Assembly: GCF_024362525.1 (NCBI RefSeq)
Contig: NZ_CP101458.1
Coordinates: 62,001-126,000, forward strand
Source of the DNA: Natrononativus amylolyticus
GTDB lineage: Archaea; Halobacteriota; Halobacteria; Halobacteriales; Natrialbaceae
Length of the DNA: 64,000 nucleotides
Direction of reading: 5' to 3'
A model generated the notes under the pieces. It searched no databases and was not told the DNA's origin. It was given only the letters and a program-made list of their open reading frames with translations. The position numbers were made by a program, and so were the translations under genes. Shown one piece after another: positions 1-7,360 of the stretch (within the stretch, counting starts at the first letter, position 1; the number at the start of each line of letters is the position of its first letter).

Positions 1-483
1 CTCGCCGGCCTCGAGGACGACCCTGGCGACGTCGCGGATTTCGGCATCGAGGTCGCCGGGTCGGCGGGCGCTCGGTCGCCCGCTGACGTTCGCGCTGGTC
101 GCCGTGATCGGCGTTTCGGCGCGCTCACACAGCGAGAGCGCGAGCGGGTGATCCGGCACCCTGATCCCGACCCGGTCGCCGCCGGCGGTGAGGACGTCCG
201 GCACGCGCTCGCGGCGCCGGCAGAGCACCGTGACCGGCCCGGGGAGAAACCGGGCCATGAACTGCCGCTCGCGGTCGGTCGCGCGGACGAACTCGAGGGC
301 CGCCGGCACGGAGGGGACGGCCATCGAGATCGGGTTCGACCGGTCGCGGCCCTTCGCCTCGTAGACGCGCTCGACGGCGGCCGGCTCGAGCGCGTCGGCG
401 CCGAGGCCGTAGACGGTTTCGGTCGGGTAGACGACCAGCTCGCCGGCGTCGATCGCGGCTGCGGCGGACTCGAGATCGGTCAT
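1..483 (-). CDS. TsaC/Sua5/YrdC-type threonylcarbamoyl-AMP synthase, C-terminus cut by window edge
   Basis: The first 161 residues are visible; the C-terminus lies beyond base 1. The family makes threonylcarbamoyl-AMP from threonine, bicarbonate and ATP in the cytoplasm, the first step of the t6A modification of ANN-decoding tRNAs. Seen in the sequence: the YPTETVYGLGADA nucleotide-site motif at residues 19-31, K-x-R in EAKGRDRSNPIS, PGPVTVL, and the C-terminal SANVSG motif. The ATG at 483 follows a TATA-like element (506-514) at leaderless spacing. It could be a short single-domain TsaC type or the two-domain Sua5 type; the missing end would decide. Confidence 0.88.
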   Translation of the reverse strand, partial: MTDLESAAAAIDAGELVVYPTETVYGLGADALEPAAVERVYEAKGRDRSNPISMAVPSVPAALEFVRATDRERQFMARFLPGPVTVLCRRRERVPDVLTAGGDRVGIRVPDHPLALSLCERAETPITATSANVSGRPSARRPGDLDAEIRDVARVVLEAGE

Positions 484-505
484 TCGTCGTTGCTTGGCGT
501 CGCGT

Positions 506-514
506 CCTAAAAAC
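506..514 (-). promoter_or_regulatory. TATA-like box for the TsaC/Sua5 gene
   Basis: On the minus strand this reads GTTTTTAGG, centred about 27 nt before the ATG at 483. That is the spacing expected for a leaderless haloarchaeal transcript. It is assigned by pattern and position only. Confidence 0.4.
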
Positions 515-1041
515 TATGCGAGACCGAGTCGCGCCTCGAGGTCGTCGTAGTCGGGGAACTCGGGCCACTCGCGGGCGACCCACGCCGCCTCGACGGCGCC
601 CTCGCCGCCGACCGCAACGAACGCGAGGCGCGGTTCGCTCACGCCGGCCATCCCGTCTAAGTCGTGGGCGATTCCGTAGGCGGCGGCCACCTCGTTCGCG
701 GGATCGGCGAAGATCGAGAACGGGTACTCGCGCTCGTCGAGGAAGTGCGAGATCGAATACGGCGTCGAGGCGGTAACGCCGGCTACCGACACGCCGCTCT
801 CGCCGGCGTCGCCGGCAACACCCCAGCCGCGCTCGCGGAGTTCGTCCCAAACGTACTGGGCGACGAACGAGCCGATCATGGGGGTGAACACCAGGACCGT
901 CGCCCCCTCCTCGAGCAGGGAGGAAAGCGACCGGTCGGTCCAGTCGTCTGCGGTCACCAGCGGGCGGACGAAGTCGGGGGCCTCGTCGCCGGACGCGGGG
1001 TGGTCGGCGGGTCCGAGATCGACGACGTCGAACTCAGGCAT
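514..1041 (-). CDS. Cysteine-free peroxiredoxin/redoxin-like protein
   Basis: A 175-residue cytoplasmic protein with a thioredoxin-like AhpC/TSA layout: APDFVRPLV near residue 21, then ATVLVFTPMIGSF, where peroxiredoxins carry the T-x-x-C peroxidatic site, then a Y/P-rich Prx-like middle (YPFSIFADPANEVAAAYGI). The protein contains no cysteine at all, so it cannot act as a normal thiol peroxidase. Its start overlaps the stop of the upstream glutaredoxin-like gene (TGATG), so the two are translationally coupled. A scaffold, sensor or redox-partner role is possible but only inferred. Confidence 0.7.
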   Translation of the reverse strand: MPEFDVVDLGPADHPASGDEAPDFVRPLVTADDWTDRSLSSLLEEGATVLVFTPMIGSFVAQYVWDELRERGWGVAGDAGESGVSVAGVTASTPYSISHFLDEREYPFSIFADPANEVAAAYGIAHDLDGMAGVSEPRLAFVAVGGEGAVEAAWVAREWPEFPDYDDLEARLGLA

Positions 1042-1370
1042 CAGTCGTCACCCCCGGCGTCGGTGGCGGTCACACTACTGTCGGCGGTCGATTCCTCGAG
1101 CGAGCCGTCAGCGTAGGTCGACTCGAGGTAGTCGACGATGTTGGCGCTCTCGGCCATCGTGACGCCGGTGCGCTCGTCGACGAGCACCGGCACGGTGCGG
1201 ACGCCCGCGGCGCGTTTGACGGCGTCCCGCCGGGAGTGCAGCGGCTCGACGAATCGCGAGCGGTACTCGAGGCCGTACTCCTGGAGGCGGCGAACGACTC
1301 GCTCGCAGTACGGACAGGCCTGCAGTCGGTACAGCGTGAGCGGTGGTTCCGTAACGTCTGCCATATCCAC
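1041..1370 (-). CDS. Glutaredoxin/GST N-terminal domain protein (CPYC)
   Basis: A 109-residue thioredoxin-fold protein. It has LYRLQACPYCERV with the dithiol active site C19-P-Y-C22, the cis-Pro segment TVPVLVD near residue 60, and the E-S-x-x-I motif of GST N-terminal domains (MAESANIVDYLE). It probably reduces disulfides or mixed disulfides in the cytoplasm; haloarchaea use gamma-glutamylcysteine rather than glutathione. The C-terminal 20 residues are a Ser/Thr/Asp-rich tail. A second ATG lies at 1364. It forms a two-gene unit with the cysteine-free redoxin that overlaps its stop codon. Confidence 0.82.
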   Translation of the reverse strand: MDMADVTEPPLTLYRLQACPYCERVVRRLQEYGLEYRSRFVEPLHSRRDAVKRAAGVRTVPVLVDERTGVTMAESANIVDYLESTYADGSLEESTADSSVTATDAGGDD

Positions 1371-1461
1371 GTTTTCGGAGAAGGACGGGGTAAACGTGTC
1401 GCCGGTGGCGGCGAGAAAGGAGAAAGCGTTAATCGGCCGGCGGATAAATCTCCGCCAGTCA

Positions 1462-2835
1462 ATGGTGCTGATTTCGCTCCTGGAGGTGGTGCCTCTCGCC
1501 TACGAGATCCCCGGAACCGGGATCGAGATCGCGGAGTCGACGGTCACGTGGTTCGGGATCGCCGCCGTCGCCGTGCTCATCCTGCTGTCGGGGTTTTTCT
1601 CCTCCTCGGAGATCGCGATGTTCTCGCTGCCGAAACACCGCGTCGAGGGGATGGTCGAGGAGGAGGTTCCGGGAGCGGCCCGCGTCAAGGCGCTCAAGGA
1701 CGACCCCCACCGGCTGCTCGTGACGATCCTCGTCGGAAACAACATCGTCAACATCGCGATGTCCTCGATCGCGACGGCCGTGATCTCGCTTCACCTCGGC
1801 GGGCTGTACGGCGTCATCTTCGCGACGTTCGGTATCACCGCGATCGTTCTGCTGTTCGGTGAGAGCGCCCCCAAATCCTACGCGGTCGAGAACACCGAGT
1901 CGTGGGCGATCCGGGTCGCCAAACCGCTGAAAACCACCGAGTACCTGCTGTACCCGATGGTCGTCCTCTTCGACTACCTCACCCGCCAGGTCAACAAAGT
2001 CACCGGCTCGACGGGCGCGATCGAGACTCCCTACGTCACCCGCGACGAGATCCAGGGGATGATCGAATCGGGCGAGCGCGAGGGCGTCTTAGAGGAGGAA
2101 GAACACGAGATGCTCCAGCGCATCTTCCGGTTCAACCAGACCATCGTCAAGGAGGTGATGACGCCGCGCCTGGACATAACCGCGGTCCCGAAAGACGCCG
2201 ACGTCGACGAGGCGATCGAAACCTGCATCCAGAGCGGTCACGCCCGCATTCCGGTCTACGAGGGGAGTCTCGACAACGTTCAGGGCGTCGTCCACATCCG
2301 GGATCTAGTTCGAGACCTCAACTACGGCGAGACCGAGGATCTCGAGCTACAGGACCTGATCCAGCCCACGCTGCACGTCCCCGAGTCGAAGAACGTCGAC
2401 GAACTACTGGCGGAGATGCGCGAGAACCGGATGCACATGGTGATCGTGATCGACGAGTTCGGCACCACCGAGGGGCTCGTGACGATGGAGGACGTCGTCG
2501 AGGAGATCGTCGGCGAAATCCTGGAGGGTGGCGAGGAGGTTCCCATCGAGGAGATCGACGAGAACACCGTCCTCGTCCGGGGCGAAGTCAACATCGAGGA
2601 GGTAAACGAAGCCCTCGAGATCGACCTCCCCGAGGGCGAGGAGTTCGAGACTATCGCCGGCTTCATCTTCAACCGCGCGGGTCGGCTCGTCGAGGAGGGC
2701 GAGGAGATCACCTACGACGGCGTCCGGATCACGATCGAGGACGTCGAGAACACGCGGATCATGAAGGCCCGCCTGACGAAGCTCCCCGAGTACGAACGGA
2801 CGGCCGAAGCGGCCGAGAACGACGACACCGAGTGA
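1462..2835 (+). CDS. CNNM/CorC-HlyC family membrane protein with CBS pair
   Basis: A 457-residue integral membrane protein. Residues about 30-200 form the DUF21/CNNM membrane domain (FFSSSEIAMFSL, LVGNNIVNIAMS, FGESAPKSYA). Residues about 225-345 form a CBS pair (VMTPRLDITAVP and the segment ending TTEGLVTMEDVVEEIVGEI). A CorC/HlyC FAD-PCMH-like domain forms the C-terminus. The family is linked to Mg2+/Co2+ efflux or magnesium homeostasis, with the CBS pair sensing adenine nucleotides. The frame stays open upstream to 1138, but that stretch lies antisense over the glutaredoxin gene; the ATG at 1462 begins the conserved protein and has a TTAATC element about 30 nt before it. Confidence 0.87.
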   Translation: MVLISLLEVVPLAYEIPGTGIEIAESTVTWFGIAAVAVLILLSGFFSSSEIAMFSLPKHRVEGMVEEEVPGAARVKALKDDPHRLLVTILVGNNIVNIAMSSIATAVISLHLGGLYGVIFATFGITAIVLLFGESAPKSYAVENTESWAIRVAKPLKTTEYLLYPMVVLFDYLTRQVNKVTGSTGAIETPYVTRDEIQGMIESGEREGVLEEEEHEMLQRIFRFNQTIVKEVMTPRLDITAVPKDADVDEAIETCIQSGHARIPVYEGSLDNVQGVVHIRDLVRDLNYGETEDLELQDLIQPTLHVPESKNVDELLAEMRENRMHMVIVIDEFGTTEGLVTMEDVVEEIVGEILEGGEEVPIEEIDENTVLVRGEVNIEEVNEALEIDLPEGEEFETIAGFIFNRAGRLVEEGEEITYDGVRITIEDVENTRIMKARLTKLPEYERTAEAAENDDTE

Positions 2836-2874
2836 CCGGGCGGCCCCTGTACGCCACTCGCAGTTTTGCGGTCT

Positions 2875-3609
2875 CTACTCGACCAGCGCCTGGACCTCGC
2901 GGGCGACCTCCGGCGGCACGACCAGCCGGCGCGGACCCTGTACGTACTGGCCGTCGGGCTGGGCGTAGCTGAGCTTCAACACCGTCGCGTCGCCGAGTCT
3001 GCGGACCGAGACGGCCTCGATGTGCTCGAGGTCCACCGCTTCTTCTGGGTCGTAGAGGTAAATCGTCCGCTCGTCGACGTCGAGCGCGCCCACCGACTGG
3101 AGAAACGCCGAGAGGACGATGGCGACGACGGCCAGCGGAAGCAACAGCGCGGCGAGGCCGGTGAACGGGCCGGCGCCGACCGCCAGCAGTTCGTGCTGGC
3201 TGGCGACCCGCCCGCCGACCATCAGCAGGCCGATGACGGCTCCCATCACGACCATCCCCACGGCGGCGTCGGCCGCCTGTCGGAGCCCCGCGCCGCTGGG
3301 GGGTGTGATCGGGAGCGACCGCGTCAGTCGCTCGAGGCGCCGCTCTGCGTCACCGGCGGCGGCGAACGCGAGGATCGTCGCTGCGAGCGCGGCGAGGGCG
3401 GCGCCGATCACCGCCTGTGGCGGTGTGATCGAGAGGCCGAACGCGAGCGCCGACGGCGTGCCGAGCTGGCCGGCGAGGTCGAACAGTCGCCAGAACACGA
3501 TCAGCCCGACCATCGCGAGGAACGTTCCGACGCCGAAACTCCAGAGGAGACGAACCGTCCGCGAGGTCGAGGCGTCCCGTCGCCACTGCACCGTTCGGGA
3601 GTCGTCCAT
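2875..3609 (-). CDS. Four-TM membrane protein with C-terminal PH-like domain
   Basis: A 244-residue protein of no family I can name. Two hydrophobic hairpins are visible: about 24-46 with 65-85, and 115-135 with 147-170. A soluble C-terminal 65 residues follows, with alternating strands (RTIYLYDPEEAVDLEHIEAVSV, TVLKLSYAQ, GPRRLVVPPEVAREVQALVE) resembling bacterial PH-like domains. The gene faces the CBS-protein gene convergently and has a TTTACC box about 25 nt upstream of its ATG. Its layout recalls the membrane protein at 15266-16096. Confidence 0.6.
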   Translation of the reverse strand: MDDSRTVQWRRDASTSRTVRLLWSFGVGTFLAMVGLIVFWRLFDLAGQLGTPSALAFGLSITPPQAVIGAALAALAATILAFAAAGDAERRLERLTRSLPITPPSGAGLRQAADAAVGMVVMGAVIGLLMVGGRVASQHELLAVGAGPFTGLAALLLPLAVVAIVLSAFLQSVGALDVDERTIYLYDPEEAVDLEHIEAVSVRRLGDATVLKLSYAQPDGQYVQGPRRLVVPPEVAREVQALVE

Positions 3610-3669
3610 ACGAGAGTGTCAAAACCGGGCGGGTAAAGCCCGTTCGGTCTCGACCACGGCGAGGCTCGT

Positions 3670-4860
3670 TCAGAACAGCAGCCACGCGACGCCGCGGTAG
3701 GCGCCGAAGGAGACGACGATCGAGAGAACGAACGAGATCGCCCACGCGAGGACGGTAAACCCCATCTTTCGGGCGCTGACGCCGCCGCCGGACGCCGCCG
3801 CGGCGTAGCCGCTGCCGATGATCGCACTGACGACGATCTGGTTGAACGAGACGGGAATACCGTACAGAATCGCGACCTGTGCGATGGCGAACGACGGAAT
3901 GAGTGCGGCAATCGACCGCCGGGGGCCCAGCGAGGAGTAGTCCTGGGAGATCGCCTTGATCATCCGCGGTGCGCCGGTCCACGCTCCGACCAGCAGGCCA
4001 ACGCCGCCACCGAGCAGGAGGGCAGTGATCGAGAGGCCGACGTCGTCGGAGAGCGGAACCAGCGGACCGACGGCGAGGCCGACCTGGCTCCCCCCGGCGG
4101 AGAAGGCGACGAGGCCGCCGAGAACGAGCAGGAAGTGCCGTTCGGCGATCGTCGTTCCGGCGCGCATGTCCCTGTGGAGCGCGGCGGTGAACGCGATCGC
4201 GAGAAGCCCCGTCGCAGCGACGACGCCGAAGGCACTCGGCCCCGGAATCCAGGCCGACAGCGTTACGGCGACCGACGCGCCGCCGTCTGGCGGCCCGAGC
4301 ACCGCGAACTCGATGTTCGCCAGCAACACGCCGACGATCGCTGCCAGAATCAGTACGACGTGGCGTTCCGGAATCGGCTCCTCGCGGAGCGCTCGAGCGG
4401 TGAGATACGCGATCCCGCCGCCGACGAACGGCGTCAGCAGCCAGAGGGCGGCGATCTCCTGGTACTTCAGCCAGGCCGGATCGCCCCCCATCGCGAATCC
4501 GACGCCGATCACCGCACCGGTGACGGTGAACGCCGTCGCTATCGGGTAACCGGTGAAGACGCCGATGGCGACTAACGTGGCCGCGATCGTGAGTGCGATC
4601 GTTGCGGCCTCGGCCGACAGCGTCACGCCCCCGATGAGTTCCTCGCCGACTGCTTCCGAAACGTTCGCACCTTGGAACACTGCACCCAGAAAACAGCAGA
4701 GACCGACGAGAAACCCGGCGCGCATCACCGAGATCGCGTTCGCGCCCACCGCGGGCGCGAACGGCGTCGAGCCGCTCGAGCCCGCACCGATCGTCCACGC
4801 CATGAACAGACTTGCGACGGCTGCAACGGCGAACGTCCCCAGCGTCGCTACGTCGACCAT
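3670..4860 (-). CDS. PiT-family inorganic phosphate transporter (first of three)
   Basis: A 396-residue polytopic membrane protein with the two-fold internal repeat of PiT carriers: TIGAGSSGSTPFAPAVGAN near the N-terminus and FSAGGSQVGLAVGPLV in the second half, each at the start of an inverted half. The classical GANDxANA motifs are replaced by these Gly/Ser-rich versions, as in other haloarchaeal members. It probably imports phosphate with Na+ or H+. It is more divergent from the two PiT proteins at 23826 and 26398 than those are from each other, so substrate or affinity may differ. Confidence 0.82.
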   Translation of the reverse strand: MVDVATLGTFAVAAVASLFMAWTIGAGSSGSTPFAPAVGANAISVMRAGFLVGLCCFLGAVFQGANVSEAVGEELIGGVTLSAEAATIALTIAATLVAIGVFTGYPIATAFTVTGAVIGVGFAMGGDPAWLKYQEIAALWLLTPFVGGGIAYLTARALREEPIPERHVVLILAAIVGVLLANIEFAVLGPPDGGASVAVTLSAWIPGPSAFGVVAATGLLAIAFTAALHRDMRAGTTIAERHFLLVLGGLVAFSAGGSQVGLAVGPLVPLSDDVGLSITALLLGGGVGLLVGAWTGAPRMIKAISQDYSSLGPRRSIAALIPSFAIAQVAILYGIPVSFNQIVVSAIIGSGYAAAASGGGVSARKMGFTVLAWAISFVLSIVVSFGAYRGVAWLLF

Positions 4861-4930
4861 CTATCGGCTCTCTATTCGGCGGCGCTACAAGTGTGTGCCG
4901 CCTGCGTTCAGCGATCCGCCCGTCTCACCG

Positions 4931-5647
4931 TCAGTTCGTCGTCGACCGGGAGTGGTCCTCGGGCTCCGGCGGCGGCTCTGCACCCTCGATGGCTTCGGAG
5001 GCGTCGGTGTCCTTTTCGATCTCGACGTGCCAGCGGTCGACGGTGTCCTCGTACTCCGCGAGGGTGTCGGAGACGCTGTCTTTCAGCGCGTCGTCGTTGA
5101 CGTTGACTTCGAAGATGAACTCCTCGCCGTTGCCCCGGCCCGACTGCTGGATGTTGGCGCTGACCAGCTCGTTGTCGAAGTAGTACGGTGCGAGCTGGGT
5201 CATCACCCGCTGGTAGACGGTGTCCTCGACGCGTCGCAGCGCCTTCCGGCTGGCGGTGTCTGCCGCGCGGGCGACGTAGTCGATCGACTCCTTCCAGTTG
5301 CCCACCGCCTGGTCGGCGTCGTCGGCCTCGAGGGCCTCGTAGGACTCCGAGAGCTTCTCGCCGGCGGTCTGGATGTCCTCGTCGACGTCCTTTCCCGCGC
5401 GCTCGCCGCGGCCCTCCTCGACGCTGGCTTTGTCCGCGGTCTTCGCGCTGACGTCGGTCTCGAGGGTTTCGTGGGCTTTCGGCCGCCACTCCTCCCACTC
5501 CTCGAAGGCGCGGGCGTACCGGGCGCCGTAGTCGTGTTCGGGCTCGTGGACGCGTGCGTCCCGAAGCGCCTGCGTCACGCGCTCTCCGTGTTCGACGACG
5601 TCGCCCCAGTCGCCGCGGATCTTGAATCCGGAGATGCTCTCTTCCAT
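4931..5647 (-). CDS. Haloarchaeal conserved protein, DUF5828-like
   Basis: A 238-residue soluble, very acidic protein with no signal peptide or membrane segment. The first 120 residues are rich in charged helix (RYARAFEEWEEWRPKAHETL, GEKLSESYEAL). Residues about 165-215 look like a beta-alpha domain (NGEEFIFEVNVNDDALKDSV, EDTVDRWHVEIEK). I believe it matches the haloarchaeal family catalogued as DUF5828; its function is not known to me. A TATA-like box at 5677-5684 leaves only a few bases of leader before the ATG. Confidence 0.65.
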   Translation of the reverse strand: MEESISGFKIRGDWGDVVEHGERVTQALRDARVHEPEHDYGARYARAFEEWEEWRPKAHETLETDVSAKTADKASVEEGRGERAGKDVDEDIQTAGEKLSESYEALEADDADQAVGNWKESIDYVARAADTASRKALRRVEDTVYQRVMTQLAPYYFDNELVSANIQQSGRGNGEEFIFEVNVNDDALKDSVSDTLAEYEDTVDRWHVEIEKDTDASEAIEGAEPPPEPEDHSRSTTN

Positions 5648-5676
5648 TCGGGTGAGAGGGTTATGCTACGGGTTGG

Positions 5677-5684
5677 TATAAACT
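5677..5684 (-). promoter_or_regulatory. TATA-like box for the DUF5828-like gene
   Basis: The minus strand reads GTTTATACC, centred about 33 nt before the ATG at 5647. It stands out as an AT-rich stretch in GC-rich surroundings. Confidence 0.45.
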
Positions 5685-5739
5685 TCTTCGCTGTGCGATA
5701 GCCAGGACCGGCCGGCGACCCGGCGCAGACGAAACCGTG

Positions 5740-6147
5740 TCACTCCGCCGCCAGCGTGGAAATCCCCTCGAGCGTCCGCTCGAGTTCGCCCCTGCGCTTC
5801 CAGGCGGCGATCCGGTCGGTGAGCGCGGCCGGCGGGACCCCCATCTCGACCGTCGAGCGGGCGACGACGCGGACGCCCTCGTTCTCCGGCGCGTAGGTGA
5901 GCGTCGTCTCGAGGGTCTCGAGCGGTCCGCCGACGTGCTCGTAGCGAAAGCCGTTCTCGAGCGGCTCGAACCGGACCCGGGTCGCGAGCCCGCGCGCGGC
6001 GGCGTCGACGATCCACTCGCCGTCTCGCTTTTCGACGTCGCCGACCGTGAACGTCCCCTCGCACTCGACGATGGCGTCGGGCGTGAGTCGGCGCTCGAGC
6101 ACCGCCGGCTGCGTGCTGACGAACCGGGAGACCTCCACCGTTCCCAT
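5740..6147 (-). CDS. SRPBCC (START-like) family protein
   Basis: A 135-residue single-domain protein. The pattern of beta-strands followed by a long C-terminal helix ([21 protein letters not shown]) and the signature [17 protein letters not shown] fit the polyketide cyclase/SRPBCC lipid-binding fold. It resembles the protein at 16850-17263: both contain LTPxxIVE, a G-T-(F/Y)-x-V segment, (F/Y)RYE, and RRxELERxL. It probably binds a hydrophobic ligand; no pathway can be assigned. It is divergent from upp across only 58 bp, with one TATA element well placed for both genes. Confidence 0.72.
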   Translation of the reverse strand: MGTVEVSRFVSTQPAVLERRLTPDAIVECEGTFTVGDVEKRDGEWIVDAAARGLATRVRFEPLENGFRYEHVGGPLETLETTLTYAPENEGVRVVARSTVEMGVPPAALTDRIAAWKRRGELERTLEGISTLAAE

Positions 6148-6172
6148 TGCCTTCGATTCTCGGACCGATACC

Positions 6173-6178
6173 TTATAC
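6173..6178. promoter_or_regulatory. TATA element shared by the divergent SRPBCC gene and upp
   Basis: TTATAC lies about 31 nt before the upp ATG (6206) on the plus strand. Its complement GTATAA lies about 28 nt before the SRPBCC ATG (6147) on the minus strand. No other AT-rich element exists in the 58-bp gap, so one box may serve both directions. Confidence 0.5.
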
Positions 6179-6205
6179 TCCCCGGCGGTGCCGTGTGCAA
6201 ACGAG

Positions 6206-6883
6206 ATGCCGATCGAAGACAGGGACGAGGCCTACCTCGTCACCCACGCACTGGCGAAGGACACCCTCTCGCGGCTGCGAGACGTCGAAACCGAGCAGGT
6301 GGGCTTTCGAAAGGGGCTCGTCAAACTCGGCCGGATCTGCGGCTACGAGATCATCGACGGTCGGATGGACACCGAGTACGTCGAGATCGAGACGCCCCTC
6401 GAGGCGACGATGGGCGAGCGCGTCAAGGGCCTCGACGACGTGGTGATCATCAACGTGTTGCGGGCGGCGACGCCGTTCGTCGAGGGGCTGCTCAAGGCGT
6501 TCCCGCGGGCCAGACAGGGCGTCATCAGCGCCAGTCGCGACGAGGAAGCAGGCCGCGGCGCCGACGGCACGTTCCCCATCACGGTCGACTACGTGAAGCT
6601 GCCCGAGATCCGCGAGGAGGACACCGTGATCGTCGCCGATCCGATGCTCGCGACGGGGAGTACGATGTGTACCGTCCTCGAGCACGTCATCGAGAGCTCG
6701 CCCGAACCGGAACACCTGATCGTCCTCTCGGCGGTGTCGGCGCCCGACGGCCTGCTCCGCGTGGGCGAGGCGTTCCCCGAGGTCGACCTGCTGACGGTGT
6801 CGATCGACGACTACCTCGACGACGACGGCTTCATCGTCCCCGGACTGGGCGACGCGGGCGACCGCGCGTTCCGGACGACGTAG
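6206..6883 (+). CDS. upp: Uracil phosphoribosyltransferase
   Basis: A 225-residue cytoplasmic enzyme that salvages uracil: uracil plus PRPP gives UMP and pyrophosphate. The PRPP-binding loop is the [12 protein letters not shown] segment at about residues 141-152, and the C-terminal uracil-binding segment [11 protein letters not shown] is intact. [15 protein letters not shown] and [14 protein letters not shown] are typical of archaeal and bacterial UPRT. The ATG at 6206 gives the normal family length and is preceded by a TATA box. PRPP would come from the prs product (39483-40337). Confidence 0.95.
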   Translation: MPIEDRDEAYLVTHALAKDTLSRLRDVETEQVGFRKGLVKLGRICGYEIIDGRMDTEYVEIETPLEATMGERVKGLDDVVIINVLRAATPFVEGLLKAFPRARQGVISASRDEEAGRGADGTFPITVDYVKLPEIREEDTVIVADPMLATGSTMCTVLEHVIESSPEPEHLIVLSAVSAPDGLLRVGEAFPEVDLLTVSIDDYLDDDGFIVPGLGDAGDRAFRTT

Positions 6884-7009
6884 CCTCGGCTACCCACGGC
6901 CGCTGTGACGACCCCTTGATTTCCCCTCGAGACCCGCCGCTTCCGGCCGATTTTCAGGCGACCCGTTCCGACGGAAGCGAGCGTCGGTTTCGGTTCGCTC
7001 GCGCGCGAG

Positions 7010-7210
7010 TCACGACTCCCCGCAGGTGTCGATTCCGAGCAGCGCGTTCATCGGACAGCGGCCGAGCACGCCGCTCGCGAGGACGTCGCTGCCGGCGATG
7101 AACGCGACCGTTCCGGCGGTACGGCGTCGGTACCGGTAGCCGACGACGAGCAGCGCGAGTCCGACGGCGAGCCGTAGCAGGCGGTCGAGTCCGCCGACGT
7201 TGCGTTTCAT
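7010..7210 (-). CDS. DUF2892 (YgaP-type) small membrane protein
   Basis: A 66-residue membrane protein starting MKRNVGGLDRLLRLAVG, the hallmark of DUF2892, with one or two hydrophobic segments and the conserved C-terminal GRCPMNALLGIDTC motif. Two cysteines (C-P-M-N and D-T-C) are kept. In other organisms this domain is fused to or sits beside rhodanese/sulfur-transfer proteins, but no such neighbour is seen here. Function is otherwise unassigned. Confidence 0.8.
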   Translation of the reverse strand: MKRNVGGLDRLLRLAVGLALLVVGYRYRRRTAGTVAFIAGSDVLASGVLGRCPMNALLGIDTCGES

Positions 7211-7360
7211 ACGCGACCGATGGGACTCGAGACAGTTAGCTACTTCCTCCGGAACCGAACCCGTTCGTTTCCGCTCGAAACCGCCCGACTGGGGGCGGTC
7301 CGGGTCGATGTCGTTCCACCCGAACCGAACCCCTGACCGGGCGTTCGACGCGCCGAACGG

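Noticed and set aside
1138-1461. N-terminal extension of the CBS/CorC protein
   Set aside because: The extra 108 residues lie antisense over the glutaredoxin gene, are Arg/Ser/Thr-rich and not part of the family; the ATG at 1462 fits.
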